Of a DNA stretch of 64,000 nt, positions 51,361-60,800 are shown piece after piece. Location: NCBI RefSeq assembly GCF_902459465.1, contig NC_047075.1, positions 14,377,119-14,441,118 on the forward strand. The letters run 5' to 3'. Positions within the stretch are counted from its first letter, which is position 1. Every line of letters starts with the position of its first letter. Made by a program: the position numbers and the translations under genes. The stretch is from Asterias rubens. Taxonomy: Eukaryota > Echinodermata > Asteroidea > Forcipulatida > Asteriidae. The notes below the pieces were generated by a model. It did no database searches, had not been told where the DNA came from, and saw only the letters and a list, made by a program, of their open reading frames with translations.

Positions 51361-51770
51361 CCCGCTATTGTCCCGGTAGGGCGGGGAAACAAATTGTACA
51401 ACCTCGCCAAAGACCCCGCTATTTTCCCGGTAGGGCGGGGAAACAAATTATACAACCTCGCCAAAGACCCCGCTATTGTCCCGGTAGGGCGGGGAAACAA
51501 ATTGTACAACCTCACCAAAGACCCCGCTATTTTCCCGGTAGGGCGGGGAAACAAATTATACAACCTCGCCAAAGACCCCGCTATTTTCCCGGTAGGGAGG
51601 GGAAACAAATTATACAGCCTCGCCAAAGACCCCGCTATTGTCCCGGTAGGGCGGGGAAACAAATTATACAGCCTCGCCAAAAAACCCGCTATTGTCCCGG
51701 TAGGGCGGGGAAATAAATTGTACAACCTCGCCAAAGACCCCGCTATTTTCCCGGTAGGGCGGGGCACGGT
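51361..51770. repeat. right subterminal array, unit 53-54 bp
   Basis: Eight copies of CCCGCTATTTTCCCGGTAGG...AAATTATACAACCTCGCCAAAGAC alternate between TATTGT and TATTTT variants. Both strands stay open across the array only because the unit length is a multiple of three in most copies, so the long PTGTIAGSLARLYNLF-type frame is spurious. Confidence 0.9.
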
Positions 51771-52154
51771 TTTTGCACATCCCCGTCTATGTCCCGGCTA
51801 CCTCTGCCAAAGTCCCGGGTCCCCCAGGGCCGGGACTACAATTGATACGTGCATAATGATGCAAGCAGCATTGATTAAAGATGATTTGATACTTATTAAA
51901 CCCTCCTTTGCATTCCATTTGACATAATAGTCAGATAATGATTTATGTTATCCAGGAAAAGCAAAGTGCATTTTTAAAAGGTCCTTGGAAAAGCGCACAA
52001 ATTCTTAATGCGTAATATTCACGTTCAATCTCTTCCATCACTTATTATGAAAATGCTGCTCTTTTTCAGTCTTGAGAAAAAGATATTGTGATACTGATTT
52101 CAAAAAAAAACAAATATTGTGTTATTACTGTTGTTCTTGTTTATTATTAACTAG

Positions 52155-52220
52155 ACGGGGCAGATGCAGGAAAAGCATCATGACTACCTTGACAAGCTCA
52201 CTTTCTGTGGACTGAAAAAG
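52155..52220 (+). CDS. possible downstream exon of the SET gene
   Basis: A 66-base open segment (TGQMQEKHHDYLDKLTFCGL) lies between an AACTAG acceptor and a GTACAT donor, both in phase 0. The SET gene's last visible exon also ends in phase 0 at 39448. If they belong together, the 11.9-kb element lies in the intron between them. No domain is recognised. The call rests on splice signals and phase alone. Confidence 0.25.
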
Positions 52221-53025
52221 GTACATCATGTTTTCCATTTAGTGAACAAGCAATTCAACATTATTTCTGAAATAAAACAGTCAAGATTTCACAGCATGAT
52301 TATATTATTGTCCCATTGCAATCATGTACTTCCAATAATTATTTGTATTACCTCAATACAATTCCTGCCATTGTCAATATATTTTTTTAATTAATTCCTT
52401 TTGCCTCAGGATTATTATCATTCACCATCAATTTATTAATAAAAATCAACAAATGTAGGTATGTATTGTTACAGATGGGCTTTCTCTCCCCCTTATCCTG
52501 GTCTGTTTTCCACGCATAGCGTGCCTTGGCAAACATTAAACCAAAATTATCCTAATTATAATAATTTTCACAATTTTACACCAAAATTAAGTTGAGCCTG
52601 CCGAACTTGCTGTACAGTTGAGCCTGCCGAACTTGCTGCTGGGCTAGTTTATTCAACTGATTTTTACATTTTCAGTACTTTTACTCATTACATTATATTA
52701 CCTCCTTTTTGTCATTCTCTGATATTCAGTATACTGCACATACATTTACAATGCAAATGACATTCCTATTCCTATTGCACACATGGCCCTTCAGGCTGCT
52801 CCATGTGGAACTTTTCCCACTTACTGTGCCCAGGGTTAAAAACCAGAGGTAAAACTCTTTGAGCTAAAAGACTCTGGAAAACCTTGTGGCCTACTTTTTG
52901 TCACAAATTTAGCGAAATGAATAAATCTACACTTCACGTTATTTTGCGAAAGCTTAAAACTTAGGCTTAATTTTGTTACAAATTTAGCTAAATGGAAACT
53001 TGATTTTTGGGGTTGAACAAAGAAT
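52221..53025. other. non-coding stretch including probable SINE body
   Basis: No gene is recognised. It contains a short tandem of GTTGAGCCTGCCGAACTTGCTG near 52592-52640. The part after about 52880 continues the tRNA-headed repeat annotated at 53026-53099. Confidence 0.5.
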
Positions 53026-53099
53026 TGACTAGAGTGGGATTCGAACCAACGACCTCCGGATTAACGTGCCGGCGCTCTACCAACTGAGCTATCTAGCCC
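53026..53099 (-). mobile_element. tRNA-derived SINE head
   Basis: Read on the minus strand, the segment starts GGGCTAGATAGCTCAGTTGG (A box) and contains GGTTCGAATCC (B box, 53037-53047) at the spacing of a tRNA gene. The acceptor, T and anticodon stems contain mismatches and the anticodon loop lacks the usual T33. It is therefore a pol III retroposon head, not a functional tRNA. It directly abuts the truncated SWIM-domain exon, whose stop codon overlaps its first bases. Confidence 0.75.
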
Positions 53100-54132
53100 T
53101 ATATTGGCGGTGTCCCTATTTTGTCAATATTCTTGGCAAGATTCGGCTTCCTTTTCCTGGGATTGGTCTTAGTTTTGGCAAAGACCATTGATGATACAGG
53201 TCTGGGACTGATGATTGTCCCTCTAGGTTTGTGCCATTGTTGTGGCAAACTTGTCGCAGATGGAAAGGCTGGCACTTCCTTCAGTCCAAGTTGTTGGAAA
53301 TGGGACGCCGTGTAAACGACACAAATTGTGTGGCAACATGTCACAGAAAGCCTAGTTGTAGTAAAACAAAAAATTATGACTCATATTAAAATTTATAATG
53401 AAAAGAGTACAGTTTGTGCGAACTTAATTTTTATACATTGTGATTTTTAAAACAAATTTAAAATGCTCCAAAAACTTTAAGTTGATCATGTTTCACTATC
53501 ATCTCTTACAAACTAACGCACACTCCATCTTCTAAAATTAAACACCCTCTACTGTTTTAGTAAAGTGATGTATATTCAGCATAACAATTCCAACCCATTC
53601 TCTGCTTCGTGAATCAGGTTCACAGTCCCCCGCCAATAGTTTATAATATTAATAGATTTGTATTGTAATGTTATTATTATTTTTTTTTTCACGGTGCTAT
53701 CAAAAACCGGATTAACCATGTCAACATAGCTCTTTATAACTTTAACAATTAGCTGGTTAGAAAAGCCAAGTTCAGTATTTTCTTGTGTCAATATCAAACT
53801 TACCCTGCAACACAACTGCAAGTGCTTTCTGTAATGCGATTCTTTCTACCGTCGTCTTGTTGGGTTGGGGAGATGATTAAGTTAATTTTATGAGGGGGCT
53901 GTGACTTGCGCATCGATCGGTAGCATTTCGCTTTACTTTCCACGACGTCGGAATCGTTGTTTTTATAGATTACTGTTTCGTGAACATATCCGTGACTGAA
54001 AAATAAATACCCCCTCTCTTTCGATCGTTTAGTCAATGGTGTATCACCAAAAAAAGAAATACCAACTTTAAACTTTATAGATGAAATATTCGTTCGCACT
54101 GAACGTGAAAAGAAAGTTTGTTCCGACGCCAT
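53099..54132 (-). pseudogene. SWIM zinc-finger protein gene, 5' part, truncated by a SINE
   Basis: Exon 1 (54132-53804) starts MASEQTFFSRSVRTNISS, carries CYRSMRKSQPPHKINLIIS and ends in TCSCVAG at a GTAAGT donor. Exon 2 (53351-53099), joined in phase, gives CSCVAGLSVTCCH, a CxC...CxH SWIM motif. It is followed by SATSLPQQWHKPRGTIISPR and then a basic stretch. This order matches a family in marine invertebrates in which the SWIM part precedes a YqaJ-type nuclease domain. Here the frame ends at TAG exactly where the tRNA-derived SINE begins, so the nuclease part is missing from the window. The SWIM chelation and start look intact. The gene is probably cut off by the insertion. Confidence 0.65.
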
Positions 54133-55972
54133 GTTTTGCAAACTTCGTCGCTTGCGCTAAAAAACAGAGGTCATGGAGGTAACTGTCCAACCAATCGGTG
54201 TATTGGTCATTGAATTTGAAAATAAATAATGCAAGAAAAACGCCCTTAAGTTGCTGTCAAACCAGCTTTGCTAAATTGAATGATGATTGAAATAAACGGC
54301 TCCCCCTGAAGTGCCATGGTTTTCGAAAAAGAAGTAATTTTCCACGAATTTGATTTCAAGACCTCATCTCGAAATGCACACAACTTCGTGTGACATAGGG
54401 TGTTTTTTCTTTCATTATTATCACGCAAAATCGATGACCGATTGAGCTCAAATTTTCACAGTTTGTTATTATATGCATATGTTGAGATACACCAATTGTC
54501 TTGCCCCGAGAACTTAATAGGCCTCTCGCCTTTTTAGATAGCGCCCTGAAGTGATCATTATTTTACTTGTCTATCATTTGCCCGTTATAAAGCCTTCGTC
54601 TAATTCTGCAGTTTTGAGCCCCAATATCCTCGTTTTTTTCCCTTGATCAAGCACAATCTGTAAGTTTTTCAATCTGTCTTATTATAAATCTTTCCTTGTC
54701 TAGCTCACTCGATTTATTAGGGTTTTCAGGCTAGTTTTCTTTCCATAACACTGTTGCCAAAATCGGCTACATGTGCGCTTTACCATGTGTGAAGGCACTA
54801 AACGTTAAACTCTTGTCCGGAAACTGGGCAAATGTTACATGTCGTATTTCAGCATGGATTTAGGGTATTTTTTTTAGGACTACCCATTCTATGACAGCTT
54901 ATTTATATTTTAAGGCTTCCTTCACGTTATGCTTTATAACTAAATGTATGTTTTATTCTTGTTAATTACAGTTTCACACTGGTTCCAATAAAGAAACAAA
55001 TGACAGTCTGACAGTGGAATAGTGTTTAGCCTCTGACTAATTTCGTCACGTACTCGACTTAGTGAGGTCAGAAGACCAATTGTGAAGGCTAGTCTTTGAC
55101 AATTACCATAATATGTGTCTACTGCCTTTAAGTAGATAATTGCTTAAATACATGGACTGAACACTTTCGGAAAAAAAACATATTACATACAAACTTACAT
55201 CTACATTTGTCAATAGTACAAAAAACGTGTAAAAACTATTTACTCCCTCTGGAGTAACGTATATCTTTTTTGATTTCTCGCTAAAATGTTTAAAGTTTCA
55301 AAAGACCTCAGGCCTGAAGCCAAAGTAATGCACAGACTAAGAAATTACCAAACGTCTGCAGTGCCTTCAACAGTGTTCTGCTCAGCAAAAATGAGTAGAA
55401 TGCCAGTCACAAGATGTGACATGGTAGTTTGGCTTAAAACATTATTCTAGTAAGCATGGCTGTTTGTTGTGCTTATAAGCAGTATTATGCGAGCAGTATT
55501 ATGAAATTAAGCCCCGATAATGTACTATTGTAAGCTGAATACAAACACGCTGCATGGCTGAACCACAACGCTATCGGTATTGGATTAGGGACACAGATCG
55601 AAGGGCTATATTGCTTGTTGAAGTTGTTGTGTTTTTTTATTATCCAAATATCTCTTTTTAGCACTTATTTTAATTATTTTTCCGGAGTTTGGTGTATGCC
55701 AAAACTGGGCACATATGGTTACAGCTGGGCCCAAATTCGTAGAGCTGCTAAACACAAGAATTTGCCTAGCATGAAATTTCGTCCTTGATAAAAAAAGGAT
55801 TATCAACCAATATCTATTTGTTGCGTATTGCTTGTTACTGGACCGATCCCAGCTGTCGTTTGTTTATCCCGAAAATCACGTGAAAATTTGGTTGGCAATA
55901 GACGTATTTCGAATTAGTGCCTTCTGCGCACATCCGCGTCGAAACCGAGGCTCACTGTGCTACATTCTCAAC
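54133..55972. other. intergenic stretch, no gene recognised
   Basis: This is AT-rich sequence with a few short open frames and no domain, RNA gene or clear repeat that I can support. Confidence 0.55.
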
Positions 55973-56011
55973 ATGGCTGCACAAACTACTCGTATGTCAA
56001 CAACAACGGAG
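55973..56011 (+). CDS. possible 5' coding exon
   Basis: ATG at 55973 opens 13 codons (MAAQTTRMSTTTE) that end exactly at a strong donor, GAG/GTAAGT, in phase 0. The context AACATGG is favourable. No downstream exon can be assigned. It does not join in frame to the RAG1-type gene, whose first exon has its own ATG preceded by an in-frame stop. Confidence 0.25.
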
Positions 56012-56671
56012 GTAAGTCGGTCCCTGTATGCATGGAAGATGTACGTTTCATACCTTATTTTTGTGGCTGAAGTTGCATGGAATAAAACAGATGTTGATAT
56101 GTTATGAATTCGTTATCGTGTCACTTATAATGAAAGGATAATTTGACCATTTTCTGTCGTGGTTTTGACGCACCGTTTGCGTTTGTGTGTCTGATCCTTG
56201 ACGCGACGTGGAACCTGACGAATACGTAGAGTTACTGCTTGTTGAAGTTCAGAAACTCGACCACTTAATGTGGAGCACCTTGTCTTTGACACTTTCCTCC
56301 GCTTTTCGAGGTTAGTGTTGCCACATTTCGTCGTTGACAAATTCCAATTTTATTCAGTGAATTACTGGTACCTTTACCTTCAAAACTCTTGCCTTTTATC
56401 TCTGCTAATGATTTCCGTGCCATGAAACATTCCCCGAAATTAAAAAACAGTGATGTCCGGAAATTGGGCACAAAATGGGAGTACCGAAAACTTGGGCATG
56501 TCAAATCGGGTAGCCTTGCTCTAAGACCCCTAAGGCCCCTACCCCAATGAAGCCCAAGAGGAAGAGCATAAGTATTAACCATGGATGAATGGAGGAATGA
56601 AATAAAGTTATTTTATATCTCTTTGTATTAACCACAATTTCACAGTAAAAATAAAATTATCATACAATCAA

Positions 56672-57402
56672 TTATTTCAACAATGAATTAATGACAAAGT
56701 CCAAAGAGAAATAGGTTTTGCCTAAACACCTGACTGCGCATAAGCTTGTGTGAAATGCACCAGGCAGGAGTCCCCACTTTCCCTTGTATTGATCACCAAG
56801 ATACTCAAGTTTCAGTGCCCTCTTGTAAAGATCCATGTCTAGTGTAACCATAACAGGACCAGAGTTGTATGGACATGTGATGCGATTGAGCTGGTACACG
56901 TTTTCTAGCACTGTTACAAGTGTAGACCACTCATGTGCTGGGTTGTTGACAATAGGCAAGGCGTGAATGTTGTCAATTGGTCGATGCCCTAATTGCTCGG
57001 TTACTTGGGAGTTGAAGGCACGCCATACTGGAATTACTTGTCTGAAACTTTCAGACTTTGTTTGCATCTGGTCACTGTCAGTAGTCAAGTTTTCCATCTC
57101 AGTCTCAAACTTAGCCTCTTGCGAGTATACGTCATTACCATGATTTGTTTGTTCACTTGACAAAAGATGACCAGCTTGTCTTGAGCGATGATGGCATCTT
57201 AAGAGCAGCCACAGTTGGTCTTGCTGTGGTCAACTTCATGCTGATGCTGTCCTAGCTTGTAGTGCTTATAGTGAGGACTTTTGAGTGGTCTTGAACTTCC
57301 GCTGATTCTGCAAGGCTGCATCTGAACAACTGTTGATGGAATATCTTTCAGTAAATCTGATGAGTCGTCACTTAATACAAGTGCAAAACTGAACGATTGA
57401 AA
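56672..57402 (-). pseudogene. transposon-type protein remnant, divergent from the RAG1-like gene
   Basis: On the minus strand the segment LSDDSSDLLKDIPSTVVQMQ...HEVDHSKTNCG runs into a frameshift near 57215. It continues as RCHHRSRQAGHLLSSEQTN...GPVMVTLDMDLYKRALKLEY...GAFHTSLCAVRCLGK and stops at 56672. The VTxDxxLYxxA ... GxFHT motif pair recurs in uncharacterised transposon proteins of corals and echinoderms. A folded nuclease-like core is possible but unproven. The C-terminal end is short compared with what I remember of the family. The remnant lies about 0.5 kb from the RAG1-like gene and is transcribed away from it, so it may be part of the same element or an older neighbour. Confidence 0.5.
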
Positions 57403-57883
57403 TATGAAAGGGAGAAAAAGACGTTTTCCCCAAGGTTTTTAATGTTACGAAACAGACAACGTTAAAAATACTGGAAGCGGGAAAATCAGCCCCAATGTTA
57501 ATTTCACGACTACTTAGAAAAAAATCTAACCCATTATATTTAAATATAATTATATTTCTTCACATGAAACCATTTAGTTTTTGTAGGACATTTTTTGCAA
57601 ACGATTGTTGCCTTCATATAACACATCGTAAAAATAGCTGTAGATTAAGTTTTCAGTACTCTGCTCCGTTTGCACTTACACTGGTTACAGATATTATACG
57701 AGCGTTGACATCGGGTGCGGGAAGTGCGAGTACCAGCGAGCAATGTAAGCAATGAATCAATAAAGGTCATCATTACTTTTCCTCTGTACACACGTCGTTG
57801 TATGATGGAATCAATGACTTTTTCGGTATTATTGTTAAATATCAGTTCAGCAAAATGGTTTCTCTCAGAAGTAATTGGTGACA

Positions 57884-60800
57884 ATGAGCTTTAAATTTCA
57901 TCAAGAAGGATTATCTAAACTTTGCCGGATTTGTTCATGTCAAATTAAAATAAGTCTACAGAGTTCAAGAGCAAAAGCCAAAAACGCAAGTGAGTACATA
58001 AAGGAAATTTTCATAATTTATGGAATAAGCACTTGGCAGGACACTGCAGATCAGCATCCATCTAAACTATGTGAAAAGTGTGCAAGAAAGCTACGACATC
58101 AGAGGGATGGTACACGAAATTACTCTGAAACAACTTTGACACAAACACAGCATATTCAGAAAGAGTGTCCAGTACACACCAGGACTGGCAATTGTTTTAT
58201 TTGCAATCTAATCACACAAACAAGCAAGGGAGGATCATCAACACACTCAAGAAAAAACTGTGGTAGACCTAAACAGGCTGAAACTGAACTTACAATTCTT
58301 CCATTTTCTTGCGATCAAGAGAACATTTTTAATCATCTGGCGGATGGACAAGAGACCGTCGATATTCCCAACACTCTGGACATAATTGGACACAAACGGG
58401 AAGAGTCTTTGTTTACTTGTCCAATTTGTTTGTCAATACTTGGTACACCCTCCTTGCAGAAACACTGCCAACACAACTACTGTGCCAAATGCTTGTCGTT
58501 ATGTTTTAAATATGGCGGATCTGCAACCTTAAGCTGCCCAGTGTGTTCACAACCAGCAAACTACAGTGAAATAACACTTATCCCAAGAGTACTAAAAGTA
58601 CAACTACAAAATCTTGATGTTGTGTGTACACGGTGTGGTGGTATTGGGCAAATTTCAAAATTTATAAAACACGAATGTAAGGCCCACTCCACCATCAATA
58701 AATGTACATCAAAACAACCTAACACAGAACACAACAACGACAGTCAACAAGGCAACTTAAATCCATCTTCTGCTGCCAAGTTGCTGAAAGAGCTAGCCAG
58801 TAAGCATCAAGTGGGTAGCCCTTTACCACAAGAGATTGAAGAGGCTACTGACAAATGGGTGTGGCTTAAACTTCACAATGCAAAGACTGGAACAGCAAAA
58901 ATTAAAACAGCTGGTCGGGTAAGTTTAACAAACCAATACAATTTACATTAGCTTTATATTGAAAACTTTGGAATTTCTTCTCACTTAAGCAAATTTCAAA
59001 TTGTAAAGTGCATAATACTATGTACAAAATGAATAGTTAATTTAAAATATTTACAGAATAAATTGTTTACATATTTATTGAATATTTATTGTGTAGTAAA
59101 TTTACACTTCTAAGAACATCACAATTGAACTTTTTTCATGCAAAGTTTTTGAAACTCGCAATCGTTATATGTCTGATACTAAGTTACTGTTTTAAATGGG
59201 TTTTCACAGCCAGCTCATATCCAGAAAGTCACCATTCCATCAAAGTCAAGTGACAATGTATGCAAATCATACAAACGCCAGCGTACAGCTGTGATTTCTA
59301 CGTTCAGAGAAACAGTTAGCAAGGGGTCAACTCAAACACAACAAGCTGATGAGGTACAAGCACTGACAGATGAAGAGACATCCAAAATTCTTCAGTATGC
59401 AAAGTGTGCTTCAATGACCACAGAAATGGCCCTCAGCATGATGAGGGATTGCCATCTTGCTTGGGAGCAGTTGCGGAAACTTAGAAGGTATGCACATTTA
59501 TAGGTACTTGTGTTATAAGATTAAAATTTGTTATTAAAAATTGATTCATTTTAAATTATATATACAGCAGATTAGTAAATAAAACGACCACACATATGAA
59601 ATAAATAGATTATAAATAAATATATTTAAATACATGGATTTTATCAGTGTCATCGATTCGTGACAATAAATATATTTAATAAATATACTTTAATTGCACT
59701 AACTAATTGCACTAAAATTAATTGTCTTTAATCCTTTCTTATAAATACATTGAAGCTTCAAGCAATGTAAAGCTGTGTTCAGAGAGGCAGCTAACATTCG
59801 TGGGGAGCTTCTTCAAGTTTTATTCAACAGCTCTGCAGCAGAAGGGATGAATGGTCTAGAAACCAAAGATGTCCCTTTTGTTTATGTGAACAACTTAAGC
59901 ATCATGATCTTAGACTATCTTGATCGCCTTGACAGGTAATTTTTACATTTTTTATTCCCCTTCATCAATCCTTAGACTTAGTTAAAAAAAACACAATTTG
60001 TTTTCACAACAAATATTTCAATGTACTTTGCTTTTTCTTCACACAGCCAAAGACTGCTCACATGGTATGATGGTCTTATTCCCGACAATGAAATTTGGCT
60101 GAAAGTCGGAGGCGATAAGGGTGGTAACTCATTTAAAATGTGTTTCCAAATCGTCAACGTAAACAAGCCAAATTCCTTGGAGAACACTGTCGTCTTTGCT
60201 TGCTATGAAGGAACCGATTCCCTTGTGAACCTTCAGCGCACAATGCCTGCCATGATGGAACAAATTGCCCTTCAGTCGACGAAAAAATGGCGGTAAATAT
60301 TGACATTATGTTTACATTTTAGTTTATTGGAGATAATTTTTAGATGCCCTTTAAATTGTCAGTATCACAACAATTTTATTTTTTCCATTTCAGTGAAAGA
60401 TCATTTCGTCTTCTGTGCTTTGGCGATTATGAGCTGTTGAACAAGCTTTATGGAATCAATGGCTGTAATGGTAAGTTTAATTGTGTACAATACAATGAAC
60501 ATGTGTACGTGTATCACTATTTTAATGTTGTTTAATATTTTCTGGAAATGTGTACAATTTTTTTATTTCAGCCAGGTACTGCTGCATTTACTGCACTTTA
60601 AGCAAGGAGCAAATGCAGACACCTTTCACAGAGAGATCTTGCTCTCAGCTAAGGACTCTGGATTCCATTAGAGCACAATTTGAACTGTTCACAGAGGATG
60701 GTAGCAAGAAATCTCGTTCTAAAGATGTCTCTTTCAGTGTTGTTCGAGAACCAATGATGCCAATAGAACCTGATCATGTAAGTTAAACACAATACCTTTA

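Larger units (their letters stand above)
39932..51854 (-). mobile_element. candidate 11.9-kb DNA transposon with 44-bp perfect terminal inverted repeats
   Basis: Positions 39932-39975 and 51811-51854 are exact inverted copies (44 of 44 bases), starting ATGCACGTATCAATTG and ending CCCGGGACT. Similarity continues inward with gaps. Each end then carries a GC-rich subterminal array (40091-40379 and 51361-51770). Between them lies one minus-strand gene for a DDE-like protein with PHD fingers. The flanks allow a 3-bp duplication TAA if the repeat begins at TGCACG, which is weak evidence. I do not recognise the superfamily. Two separate inverted copies of a small GC-rich repeat around an unrelated gene would be the alternative. 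The transposase-like gene in the middle favours one element. Confidence 0.6.

Noticed and set aside
51213..51767. Long minus-strand frame with repeated PTGTIAGSLARLYNLF units, and the matching plus-strand frame
   Set aside because: It is produced by the 53-54-bp minisatellite staying open in several frames. There is no start context and no composition typical of a protein, and it coincides with the subterminal array.
53026..53099. Functional tRNA gene
   Set aside because: Both promoter boxes are present, but several stems have mismatches, the anticodon loop lacks T33, and the sequence continues into a repeat body. It is better read as a SINE.
57645..57884. Minus-strand frame reading MSPITSERNHFAELIFNN
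   Set aside because: It overlaps the 5' region of the RAG1-like gene, has no recognisable motif and lies between stops.
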